The position numbers and the translations under genes are program-made. 55,458 bases of DNA from Bacteroidota bacterium (GTDB lineage Bacteria > Bacteroidota > Ignavibacteria > Kapaibacteriales > UBA961). This document shows positions 44,625 to 53,625 of this stretch, in pieces. The stretch lies in NCBI GenBank assembly GCA_020852855.1, contig JADZAA010000054.1, forward strand, positions 1-55,458, in the 5' to 3' direction. The notes beneath the pieces are model-generated. The model saw nothing but the letters and a program-made list of their open reading frames with translations, ran no database searches and was not told where the DNA came from. Positions within the stretch are counted from its first letter, which is position 1. Each line of letters begins with the position of its first letter.

Positions 44625-45946
44625 TTAATCCGATCAATCCAGCTTTTAGAAAATCCTTTATTACGTGCGGCGGCTTCGGCTTCTTCGCGGCTGCCGAAGT
44701 TCCCGAATCGAACGCGATACCATATTTGTCCGCGTACAGTCTGATTGCTCACGAATCCGCCTGAAATTTGCTTTGTTCGCAGTTTGTCAAGCCATTCTTC
44801 GGCATCATCTTTAGACGGTGTAGAATATACCTGCACCGTGTAGACACCCGTAGTACTGCCGGGCGCAGGCGGAGATTCGGGCTTTACTTTATTCGGTTGA
44901 TCAGCCGTTTTTTCAGATTTTGCAATGCGTTCTGCCGATAATGATCGTTCTTGTTTTCGAGTGTTTTTTTTCGGCTTTGCCTTAATTTCTTCGTCTGCTT
45001 TTTTATCCTGAATATGCAACGGTTCTTTTGCAATCGCTATAGTTTTTTCTTTTAATTGTTCTTTCGGCTTTTCTGCTTCATGTTTTACAGTATCCGTTGT
45101 CCGCGCTTCTTCCGGCTCTATATTTGTTGCAACAACAGACATGGTCTCGCTCGCGATATGTTCATCGTGTTTATGTTGCAAAGTTGCTTCGTCCGTTTTT
45201 TTCGCTTCAGCCGTCTTGGATATAGGCGGCATTTTTATCAATGTATCGGCTGTGCCGGAAATTCCGGCGATTGACGCAATGCCCGGCCACAGAAAATATA
45301 TCGCTCCGCCCAGCCCCAAAGCCAGCAATAATCCGGCTGCCGCAAGATAAACTGTTTTTCCCCTCAATTTATCCTGACGCGGCTTTTCCTCGTTGTTGCT
45401 CTGTACGGGAGTTTCCATAGCCATTCCTGCATAGCTTGCATAACTGTCGGCCGAATAGGCTGTTGCCCGAGCCGCAGAGTTATCTTCCCGGTATTCGGAC
45501 GGATGCTTTGCCTCAATTTCGCTGAAATCAAAAGTTGTACTATTGCCGTCACTGCCTACTTCAACAAATTCGGACGATTGCACAGCAGCCCCGACAGGCT
45601 TGGCAGTATCTTTCGTTTGTCCTTGCGAGCCGGACAATTCGGCTTTCAAAATATCAAGCAATTCTTGGTCTAAAATATTGAAATCATTGCCGTTCTGAGC
45701 TTGAACGGCAATAGGCGCATTTATTATTGGTTCGGGTTCGGGTTCGGGTTCGGGTTCGGGTTCGGGTTCGGGTTCGGGCGCAACAGAAGGCTGTACACCG
45801 GAAAAAGCTTCGGCAAATTCAGACGTAATTTCGCCTGGGTACGCTTCAAGACGTTCAAGTTCAAAGGCTTCGTCGACATCTGAAGCGTCGAATCCACCAT
45901 AGACTTCCTCTTTGCGGAGCTCGGCGGAAAATGGTGATGTTGCCAT
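44621..45946 (-). CDS. SPOR-domain membrane protein with Pro-Glu repeat
   Basis: 441 residues. The N-terminal acidic region contains a Pro-Glu tract at about residues 55-73, encoded by a CCCGAA tandem repeat. A membrane helix lies at about 204-222 (KTVYLAAAGLLLALGLGGAIY), then a Lys/Glu-rich linker, then a C-terminal SPOR domain (about 368-441): VYTVQVYSTPSKDDAEEWL and QIWYRVRFGNFGSREEA. SPOR domains bind denuded peptidoglycan at division sites. The helix places the N-terminal repeat in the cytoplasm and the SPOR part in the periplasm. It precedes a TonB-like gene. Confidence 0.85.
   Translation of the reverse strand: MATSPFSAELRKEEVYGGFDASDVDEAFELERLEAYPGEITSEFAEAFSGVQPSVAPEPEPEPEPEPEPEPEPIINAPIAVQAQNGNDFNILDQELLDILKAELSGSQGQTKDTAKPVGAAVQSSEFVEVGSDGNSTTFDFSEIEAKHPSEYREDNSAARATAYSADSYASYAGMAMETPVQSNNEEKPRQDKLRGKTVYLAAAGLLLALGLGGAIYFLWPGIASIAGISGTADTLIKMPPISKTAEAKKTDEATLQHKHDEHIASETMSVVATNIEPEEARTTDTVKHEAEKPKEQLKEKTIAIAKEPLHIQDKKADEEIKAKPKKNTRKQERSLSAERIAKSEKTADQPNKVKPESPPAPGSTTGVYTVQVYSTPSKDDAEEWLDKLRTKQISGGFVSNQTVRGQIWYRVRFGNFGSREEAEAAARNKGFSKSWIDRIK
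45729..45778 (-). repeat. Hexanucleotide tandem repeat (8 copies of CCCGAA)
   Basis: Eight exact copies of the 6-base unit (GGGTTC read on the plus strand) inside the SPOR protein gene. Each copy encodes Pro-Glu, so gain or loss of copies keeps the reading frame. A polymerase-slippage site. Confidence 0.95.
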
Positions 45947-46116
45947 AGTTCACCCGTGAAATGATATAAAGCGTAACATTTTTATTCCGACAATCAATAA
46001 AACTGCGTCATTACAGATAGAAACTTACAACTAAATCGCGATTCATGGATTAACTTAGTTGATTTTCACAAAGGCGGCTGTATTTTCAATACTTTACCCA
46101 TTCGGGCAATTACGTG

Positions 46117-47760
46117 TCAAAATTTCCATAATACGCCTACCGTACCCGAAATACCTTGTTCCCGATAGCCGTTCCAGATAATTTTCGATGAATTTGCGAG
46201 GTTGGAAATCTGCGCAAAAAACGAAATATCGGGACGAAAAGTGTAATCGGCACGGAACCCGATATCGAGCCAGCCGTCAATTTCTTTATTATTATATTCG
46301 GCTATACGGCGTTTGCCGTACCATACGGCTGAAATTCTCGTGTTTATTTGTTCGTTCCACGAACGTGTCCACTCGCTCGACGCACGTAATGACGGAATAT
46401 ATGGAACGTCGCCGCTTATATTGCGAAATACCGCTGAAACGGCGGATATATGAGCCGACATTACGTCATTATCGCTCGGATTCCACAATACTTCGCCAGT
46501 AGCTTCCGCACGTGAAATATCGCCGTATCCGACACCAAACATTTCCAACGTATCCGGCCGAAAAAACGGAGCGTTGTTTTGCAGAGCAAATTTACCCCCT
46601 ATTCCCGCAAAAAGTGTCGGAATGGGATGGTAATATAGCATTGAAGCGCATACAACTGCGGTTTTTGCAAAATCTATGACCGTATACGGATTCAGATAAG
46701 GATTTTCCGTCAGCAATTCGCCGAGCGACGCTTGCTCTAACCCGCTGGCAACCGATGATCCCAATGAGAAATTGCCCGAAAGCGGCACACGAATCGAACC
46801 GGACACGCGCAATGCACCCGAATTAGTTTCTAAAGTTGAGGTTGCTGTTTGAAAGCCGACTTCCGTTTCGATAGCAACGCCGGATACGTTTGTTTTATAG
46901 TTGCCTGCAAATTCAAGAAAGTTATAGCCCACGCCGTGCAAGGTATGAAAATCAAGAGCCAAACGCGCACCAAGTACATAATTATCAAAATTGCGCATTA
47001 CTTTCAGCGAGCCGAAAATTCCGTTATCTGCCGCATCAAAATCGGCTTGAGATATGCCCGTAGCCGACCAACGGCCGGCAGCTTCATAGGCATAATTGTC
47101 GTAGATACCGCCGATATTTGCACCAACGGCGAACGAAGTAGATGTGCGCTCGGGAACATCTGCGCCCGGCGACTCATGCTTTCCGTATAATTTATAGAAC
47201 CGTTGTCCGAATTTTACAGAAGACTCTGTGCGGCTTCCTCCAAAGAAAATAAATTGTTCCGGTGCTACATATACAGATGAAAGACCGACACCGTAAGAAA
47301 AATAGCCTGCATTTTCAATATGTCCCGCGCTTCCGTTAGCATTTGCATCGGCATAGAGCCGGTAATTGCCCGCCGTAAACCCTATTCCGCCCTGTACTTT
47401 CGACGTAAAAAATTGTCCGGATTCCCCCATAATGAATCCGTCAGCAGAATGCGGCGAGTGTGCCGGCTCGGGCAATTCGGCGGCAGGCAACAGAGCCGGG
47501 CGGCATTTTTCAAGCGAATTGAGCGAATCGAGCATAGAGCGCACAACCGGCGGCGTATTTGTCGGATTTTTTTTAATAACCGCAGGAACATCGAATTTAT
47601 CCTGACCTTGCACAACTACAATAGGCAGTTCGAGCGATTGCTGTTCGGACGTTTTATCTTTTGTTTGCGCCGTTGCAAAAGCACCGGTCAATAAAAGCGC
47701 AATGAAAGCAGAAATGCGTAAAAAAGCCGTACCGAATATAAAACAGCTCATTGATTTCAT
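46117..47760 (-). CDS. Outer-membrane beta-barrel protein paired with the TPR protein
   Basis: 547 residues. A signal peptide (about 1-32, ending FATAQ) leads to a short linker and, from about residue 100, a long barrel-like region of alternating strands rich in Tyr/Phe/Gly, ending ISGTVGVLWKF with terminal Phe. A TonB-dependent-receptor-like barrel without an obvious plug domain. The ATG overlaps the TPR gene's stop by 4 bases (ATGA), so the two proteins are made in a coupled way. Family not identified. Confidence 0.75.
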   Translation of the reverse strand: MKSMSCFIFGTAFLRISAFIALLLTGAFATAQTKDKTSEQQSLELPIVVVQGQDKFDVPAVIKKNPTNTPPVVRSMLDSLNSLEKCRPALLPAAELPEPAHSPHSADGFIMGESGQFFTSKVQGGIGFTAGNYRLYADANANGSAGHIENAGYFSYGVGLSSVYVAPEQFIFFGGSRTESSVKFGQRFYKLYGKHESPGADVPERTSTSFAVGANIGGIYDNYAYEAAGRWSATGISQADFDAADNGIFGSLKVMRNFDNYVLGARLALDFHTLHGVGYNFLEFAGNYKTNVSGVAIETEVGFQTATSTLETNSGALRVSGSIRVPLSGNFSLGSSVASGLEQASLGELLTENPYLNPYTVIDFAKTAVVCASMLYYHPIPTLFAGIGGKFALQNNAPFFRPDTLEMFGVGYGDISRAEATGEVLWNPSDNDVMSAHISAVSAVFRNISGDVPYIPSLRASSEWTRSWNEQINTRISAVWYGKRRIAEYNNKEIDGWLDIGFRADYTFRPDISFFAQISNLANSSKIIWNGYREQGISGTVGVLWKF

Positions 47761-50700
47761 GGCTTTCTCCCCGTCTCTTTCGACAATCTTTTTAAGCGGG
47801 CAACGGCTGTCTTACCGTAATCGTCATCGGGCCTGAGTGTTGCTATGGTCTGATAGGCAGCCCGTGCCGCTTCTATATTAGCCAATCGTTCGTAGCATTC
47901 GCCGGCACCGAGTGTAGAGAGCGTGAACCAATCCTCGACTTCGGAGTATTTTTCGCGCACCGCACCGAATGCCGCTGTCGCACTATCGCAATTTTTCTCT
48001 CGTGCCCAAAGTTCTCCTATACGATAATTCGATTCGGCGGCTATCAGCGGATTAGAAGTACGCCCAGCCAATTCGGTGAAATAAAGGCGCGATGTGTCGA
48101 ATATATTTTTCATTCTGTAGAACATAGCAACACGATATAAACTTTGATCGCCATATTCGGTAGCCCGATAGCGAGCGGCAACGTCGCGATAGATATTTAG
48201 AGACTTTACGGTATCGCCGCGTTTATAGGCTATATCGGCACGTTCAAAACCGGCTTGCGGTGCCTGCGGACTTGCAGCATAGTCGTTTTGCACAATATTG
48301 AACACCGAATCGGCACCGGACGGAAGATTTTGTTGCAATTTGAGATAGGCTATTTCAAGCTGTCCGAGCGGTGCATATTCGCTGTTCGGGTATTTATTTT
48401 TCGCATCGTTCAAGGCACGTTCCGCTTTTAGCGGCTCGTTCATTCCGATATAGCTTTTCCCGAGATAAAACAATGCTTCTGCATTTTTATCATCATCGGG
48501 ATATTTAGATAAAAAGCTTTCAAGTTCTGCCGCCGCGTTTGCATAACGCCCTGACGAGTAAAATTTTTGGGCTTTCGACGTAATAAGGTCTTTGGTAACT
48601 TCCAGAGTAGGATTATTCCGCGTATATTCTTCAACCACCGAATCGGCTTCGGCTTCGCGCCCGAGTGCTTCGAGGCAGAATTGCAAACTCTTAATTGCTT
48701 CGCCTGCATAAAGACTTGACGGGTAAGAAGTGGCTACGATGCGATATTCGGACGCAGCCTGCTCGAAATCTCCAAGATTATAGTGGCAGTCGCCTACCGA
48801 ATACCGCGCACGTGCAATAAGTTCGTGGCCGGGATATGTTTGCGTCAAATTATTGAATGCGGTAATTGCGTCCGAATAATTGCGTTGCTGAAAATACGTC
48901 CAGCCGAGCGAGTATAACGCAGCCGGAGCAAAACGCGAACGTGGGTAAGTTCGTACAAACGAACGGAAAGCCTCGGCGGCAGTTTCCAAATCTCCGGCAC
49001 GAAAAAGCGCGTACCCGAGTTGATAGGCCGAGTATTGACTTTCTTCAGTCTTCGGAGCATATTTTGTAGCCCGCCTGTAAGCTTCGGCGGCTTCACGATA
49101 TTGTTTGAGAATGAAATGTCCGTCTCCTTTTCGTGCCATCGCATCGGCGGCAAAGCGCGTTTCGGGATAGCGGCGCGTCAGTTCTGCGAATTTTGCGGCA
49201 CTTTTGGTAAATTCACTTTGACGGAACAGCGTCCAGCCAAGCCCGTACAATGCTTCTTCCGCACGCTTCGATTTGGGATAACGCTCCAAAACTTCCTCGT
49301 AGAAATCCTGTGCATTTTTGAATAACTCCGCACGATAAGACGACTCTCCTATCCAGAAAACGGCTTCATCGCATCGTGCGTCGGACGAATGTTCGGCAAG
49401 GAATGTTCCCAATTTGGCAACAGCCTCGCGATATCGGTTGTTTTTAGCCAAAGCAATGCCTTGATATAGCCGCGACTCTGCAAGATAGCGTAGTTTAAGC
49501 GGCATAACTACATTATTCGCGCTATTGGCAAGTTTCTCTACGGCAGAAAACGATTTTATTGATTTGTCGTATTGTTCGGTTTCCAGATAAGACAATCCGA
49601 GCAATATTAAAATGCGGGCAGATGTAACAGCATCGGGCGACTCGCGTTCTGCACGTTCGAGCGATTTTCTTGCCTGGTCGTAATGCCCGTCTTCGTAATG
49701 CACTTGGCCAACTTCGAGCAATGCCTGCGCAGTATAAGGGAAGCCCGTCTGCAAAGCCATTGCCGCAAACTCTTTGCCCGCTTGCTCCCTATTTCCCATA
49801 TATTTTTGCGTAACCGCATGATAGAGCATTGCTGTCGCACGTGCATCAGCATCTTCGGCCGCAGAATCAATAACCTGACGATAAAATTGTTCCGCCTCCT
49901 GATAACGCCCCAAATTCAACAATGCCCAGCCGCGGCCGAGTTTTATCTGCATACCAAGATAGCTTTGCGGAAAAAGACGAGAAGTCTCGGCATAGGCTGT
50001 AACGGCGCGTTCATATTGCCCAATACCGCTAAATGCTTCCCCACGCAAATAGCCTATATTCTCACGTACATTTTCGGCATAATCCTGCGCTTCATAAAAC
50101 ATTCCGACCGAATCGTTTGATACGGCTGCCCGCATTGCATCGGCTTGTTCGAGCAACCCTGTTGCGTTCTGATAATTACGCATAATAATTTGGTCGGCGG
50201 CTTCTCGCGTAAGCGCGGCAACTATGGTATTGCGATGCGTATATTTCTCGCGAATTATGCGATAGAAAGGTATGGCTTCGTCGGGACGATGCGCAGCGTC
50301 GTGCAATTCTCCGGCTGCAAATAACGCATCGTCGGCAAATCGAGCGTTCGGATATGTACGTGCTAAATTCTCAAAACGTGGTATAGCTTCGTCAATTATG
50401 CCGAGTTTGGCTACCGATACCGCGCACCAGAACGCTGCGTCGGATCCCAAGCGATAGAACGTCGAATCGCGTCGTGTTGAAAATTCGGCTTCCGCTGTTT
50501 CTTCCGCTTCTTGAAAACGTAGCACCGACTCCTTGAAATTTTGCCGTTCATAGGCAAGTAATCCGCGTTCAAATCGGGCAACTGCGCACAGCGGCGAATT
50601 AGGACGAATGGCTGTAAAATACTGTAAACCGGCATCGGCAAGAATAAAATTACCGGCGGCACGGTCAGCGGCCGCACGCAATAATATTGCGCGGTCGGCG

Positions 50701-50897
50701 GCCGGCGTTTCGGGAAAGCGCGTCAAAGCATCTGTTGCTAAACGTTGCGACAACGTTAGTAATCCATGATTGAACTGTGCTTCTGCGCGAATAACTGCAC
50801 GAGAACCATATTGGTACGGCTGCTCTACGATTTGGGCGCGACAAGGAATAATCGCCGCCGCCATCATATAAATCAGCCACAAAAAATATCGCGGCAT
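47757..50897 (-). CDS. Large secreted tetratricopeptide-repeat protein
   Basis: 1046 residues from ATG 50897, chosen because MPRYFLWLIYMMAAAIIPCRAQ is a clean signal peptide; a frame to 50960 adds 21 residues lacking signal character. The whole mature protein is TPR repeats, with motifs such as YQLGYALFRAGDLETAAEAF, ALYSLGWTYFQQRNY and LFYLGKSYIGMNEPLKAE recurring roughly every 35-40 residues, like BamD/YbgF-type scaffolds. It should lie in the periplasm and bind partner proteins. It is divergent from the small secreted protein at 51097 and coupled to the downstream barrel gene. Confidence 0.85.
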   Translation of the reverse strand: MPRYFLWLIYMMAAAIIPCRAQIVEQPYQYGSRAVIRAEAQFNHGLLTLSQRLATDALTRFPETPAADRAILLRAAADRAAGNFILADAGLQYFTAIRPNSPLCAVARFERGLLAYERQNFKESVLRFQEAEETAEAEFSTRRDSTFYRLGSDAAFWCAVSVAKLGIIDEAIPRFENLARTYPNARFADDALFAAGELHDAAHRPDEAIPFYRIIREKYTHRNTIVAALTREAADQIIMRNYQNATGLLEQADAMRAAVSNDSVGMFYEAQDYAENVRENIGYLRGEAFSGIGQYERAVTAYAETSRLFPQSYLGMQIKLGRGWALLNLGRYQEAEQFYRQVIDSAAEDADARATAMLYHAVTQKYMGNREQAGKEFAAMALQTGFPYTAQALLEVGQVHYEDGHYDQARKSLERAERESPDAVTSARILILLGLSYLETEQYDKSIKSFSAVEKLANSANNVVMPLKLRYLAESRLYQGIALAKNNRYREAVAKLGTFLAEHSSDARCDEAVFWIGESSYRAELFKNAQDFYEEVLERYPKSKRAEEALYGLGWTLFRQSEFTKSAAKFAELTRRYPETRFAADAMARKGDGHFILKQYREAAEAYRRATKYAPKTEESQYSAYQLGYALFRAGDLETAAEAFRSFVRTYPRSRFAPAALYSLGWTYFQQRNYSDAITAFNNLTQTYPGHELIARARYSVGDCHYNLGDFEQAASEYRIVATSYPSSLYAGEAIKSLQFCLEALGREAEADSVVEEYTRNNPTLEVTKDLITSKAQKFYSSGRYANAAAELESFLSKYPDDDKNAEALFYLGKSYIGMNEPLKAERALNDAKNKYPNSEYAPLGQLEIAYLKLQQNLPSGADSVFNIVQNDYAASPQAPQAGFERADIAYKRGDTVKSLNIYRDVAARYRATEYGDQSLYRVAMFYRMKNIFDTSRLYFTELAGRTSNPLIAAESNYRIGELWAREKNCDSATAAFGAVREKYSEVEDWFTLSTLGAGECYERLANIEAARAAYQTIATLRPDDDYGKTAVARLKRLSKETGRKP

Positions 50898-51010
50898 GAT
50901 GTCAAAAATTGAGGCGGGAAACAAATGCTGCAACGTAAATTTACGAAATTTGAACAACATAGAGAAAACAAACGTCTGTGAGATGCAAAGAGTTCTAATG
51001 TTTGCGCAAA

Positions 51011-51041
51011 GTTGCTTTTTCGCTGCAACTTCGTATTTTTG
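51011..51041 (+). promoter_or_regulatory. Bacteroidota-type promoter for the 51097 gene
   Basis: GTTG (51011-51014), 19 bases, TATTTTTG (51034-51041), a good match to -33 TTTG / -7 TAnnTTTG. AGGAG at 51083-51087 lies 9 bases before the ATG. Confidence 0.5.
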
Positions 51042-51096
51042 TTATTGCTTTAACAAATTTATCAATTGTTTATATCAAGAATAGGAGCGTGTCGCA

Positions 51097-51504
51097 ATGT
51101 CGTTATTCCGAAAATCGTTTACATTATTTTTCACCGTACTTGCAATGGCTGTTGCCTTAGCTTTTACAACGGCACAAGCACAGCAGCAAGCAACGCAAAC
51201 AATCAAACCCAAACTTACATTGGCCGAAGTGGAATTTACCCGCATAGTTCTTAATTCCATCGAGATTCGCGGCAATGAAGTAGATGCATTTATGGAAGTG
51301 CGCGGCATATTCGACAAATTACTCGATGCAGGTTCAAAGGACAAAAAAGCGGGAACCGATATTGTAACGGCAGAAATGACCTATCCGCAGGCAAACAATC
51401 TGCTTACTTTGATGCAACGTGCAAAAATGACCGGCGAGAACGCCGACCGTTTCAAGAAAGTAACCGATACAATAGTAGCTTCCGCTCAAACCGATAAAAA
51501 GTAA
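51097..51504 (+). CDS. Small secreted protein of unknown function
   Basis: 135 residues. A signal peptide (about 1-28, ending TTAQA) and a mature helical part of about 107 residues with a Lys-rich tail. No domain recognised. It has a strong AGGAG ribosome-binding site, its own promoter and its own terminator, so it is a single-gene unit, divergent from the TPR gene. Confidence 0.75.
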   Translation: MSLFRKSFTLFFTVLAMAVALAFTTAQAQQQATQTIKPKLTLAEVEFTRIVLNSIEIRGNEVDAFMEVRGIFDKLLDAGSKDKKAGTDIVTAEMTYPQANNLLTLMQRAKMTGENADRFKKVTDTIVASAQTDKK

Positions 51505-51529
51505 ATCGGGTGTTATTGTAGCTTTACAT

Positions 51530-51570
51530 AAAGCCGCTTCTTTTATGCAAGAGGCGGCTTTCGCTTTTTA
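51530..51570 (+). terminator. Rho-independent terminator
   Basis: 11-bp stem AAAGCCGCTTC (51530-51540) / GAGGCGGCTTT (51551-51561), one G-T wobble, 10-base loop, then CGCTTTTT. Confidence 0.85.
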
Positions 51571-51651
51571 TACGCACAGTTGTTTGAAAAGTCGTGCGCC
51601 CGTACCAATAAATTACGCATAATATCTGCCGGAAAAACCATTTTCATTCTA

Positions 51652-51685
51652 ATTGTGCCGCCATCGGAATTTTTAAGTATTTTTG
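51652..51685 (+). promoter_or_regulatory. Possible promoter of the first peptide-binding lipoprotein
   Basis: ATTG (51652-51655), 22 bases, TATTTTTG (51678-51685), 42 bases before the ATG at 51728. The -7 box is perfect; the -33 is weak and slightly long-spaced. Confidence 0.4.
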
Positions 51686-51727
51686 AAATAATTGCATTAT
51701 TCCAATAATTGTACGCTTAGATTTTTG

Positions 51728-53476
51728 ATGTTGACTACTATTACGAAATTTCGCATTCTCCCGCTTTTTATTGTTGCAATTTCAGCCTGTGCAATATTTT
51801 CAGGCTGCTCGGAACAGAAAACAGATGCACGTCGAACAGCCGTAGCCGGCGGTATACTGACGGGCGGCAGGTTCCGCATAAATATGATTCGCGGCAATCC
51901 GAACGGCGTTGACCCAGCCATTATCAACAGCAAACTTTCAGATGACATAGCACTGCAAATCTACGACCGGCTTATTACGTTCGACTCTATGCTGAACGTA
52001 GTGCCGGAGCTTGCGACAAGTTGGGAAATATCGCCGGACGGAAAGCGCTACACATTCCATATACGGACAGACGTATTTTTTCACGACAACCCGTGTTTCC
52101 CTAATGGAAAAGGTCGCCGTATGACTGCGGCCGATGCCGCTTACTCTTTGGCACGATGCGCCGACCCTACAGCCAAAACAGTACATTTTTGGGCTTTTAA
52201 GGATAAGGTTTCCGGGGCAAACGAATTTCACGCAGCACGATTACGCGGCGATACAGCCACTAAATTGCACGGTATTACAGCACCCGACGACTCTACGCTC
52301 ATAATCAAACTTGAACGGCCTTACGCTCCTTTTTTGCTTATGCTGGCAAATTCTTTCAGTTGCGTTGTTCCGCATGAAGCAACCCGATTTTACGGTAAGG
52401 ATTTTTTTCAGCATCCCGTTGGTACCGGCCCTTTTGTTTTTGTTGAATGGCAACATGACCGCCAGATGTTGCTGCAACGCAATCCGCATTATTGGCAACG
52501 CGACGGGCACGGCAATCAACTTCCGTACCTCGACGGCGTTACGGTTTCATTCATTAAAGACGACAAATTACAATTCAACGAGTTTGAAAGCGGAAACTTA
52601 GAGGAATGTTTCACCTTGCCCACCGAATATGCCGACAATATTTTCGTTCCTAATTCCCGGAATTTAAGCCCCCGCTTTTCTCATTTTATTTTGCAGGCAA
52701 AGCCGGCAATGCTGACATGGTTCTGCGATTTTCTTTGCACAAAGGCTCCGTTCGACAAACCCGACGTTCGCCGAGCATTTTCATATTCAATAGACCGCGA
52801 GAAAATAACGCGCTACGTATTGCGCGGTATGCCTTTCGCGCCTGCTTTGCATGGCATTACGCCGCCGGTAATGCCGGGCTACGACATTTCTTCGATAACG
52901 GGCTATGATTTCAATCCCGCGAAAGCGCGCGAATTATTATCGCACGCCGGATATCCGAACGGTAAAAATTTTCCTGAAATTACTCTGTACATTTACCAGG
53001 AGCCGAGACTTACGCAAGTAGCAGAGGCTGTTCAGCAAATGCTGAACGAAAATCTGAATATTCATATTTCCATAAAAATCGTGCAATTTGCAGAATTATT
53101 AGACCTCGCCGAACAAGGTAAAATCTCTTTTTGGGGAACGCGCTGGTACGGCGACTATCCCGACCCCGAGAATTATCTGAATTTGTTCGACGGCTCGCTT
53201 GTGCCTGTGCAGCCCGGGTTGCCAAGTTATCCGAATAGTACGCGCTACCGAAATGCAGAGTCTTCTGCGGCATTAGCCGAGGCAACTCAAACCTTAGATG
53301 CCAATCGACGCGCCGAGCTGTATCGCCGTGCCGAATCGCTGGCAATGGCCGATGCGCCTGCAATAATGCTGTTTTACGAAATGCACTACCGATTGCTTCA
53401 ACCTTATACGCGCAATTATCCGCTTGACCCTATGGCAAGGGTTGTTTTGAAACGGGCGTGGCTCGCCGAAAAATAA
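51728..53476 (+). CDS. Oligopeptide-binding lipoprotein, solute-binding family 5
   Basis: 582 residues from ATG 51728. A lipoprotein signal with lipobox IFSGC leads to a family 5 binding domain: GNPNGVDPAIINS near the start, WEISPDGKRYTFHIRTDVFFHD, TGPFVFVEW and, late, RWYGDYPDPENYLNLFDG. These proteins capture peptides (or nickel or haem) and hand them to an ABC permease of the Opp/Dpp type. No permease or ATPase gene is in the window, so it depends on a transporter elsewhere. It is followed 149 bases later by a second, dissimilar member. Confidence 0.88.
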   Translation: MLTTITKFRILPLFIVAISACAIFSGCSEQKTDARRTAVAGGILTGGRFRINMIRGNPNGVDPAIINSKLSDDIALQIYDRLITFDSMLNVVPELATSWEISPDGKRYTFHIRTDVFFHDNPCFPNGKGRRMTAADAAYSLARCADPTAKTVHFWAFKDKVSGANEFHAARLRGDTATKLHGITAPDDSTLIIKLERPYAPFLLMLANSFSCVVPHEATRFYGKDFFQHPVGTGPFVFVEWQHDRQMLLQRNPHYWQRDGHGNQLPYLDGVTVSFIKDDKLQFNEFESGNLEECFTLPTEYADNIFVPNSRNLSPRFSHFILQAKPAMLTWFCDFLCTKAPFDKPDVRRAFSYSIDREKITRYVLRGMPFAPALHGITPPVMPGYDISSITGYDFNPAKARELLSHAGYPNGKNFPEITLYIYQEPRLTQVAEAVQQMLNENLNIHISIKIVQFAELLDLAEQGKISFWGTRWYGDYPDPENYLNLFDGSLVPVQPGLPSYPNSTRYRNAESSAALAEATQTLDANRRAELYRRAESLAMADAPAIMLFYEMHYRLLQPYTRNYPLDPMARVVLKRAWLAEK

Positions 53477-53625
53477 ATACAAGAACAATATAGGCGCAGA
53501 AGAAACAGCGTTGTTTTGTAATTTTGACGCATATATTGCAACGATTAACTGCTCGGACGGCAGAAAACGCCTTCTTATTCTATTGCCGTATTTGCGGCTA
53601 TGTTTCACAATACGACCAATCTCAC

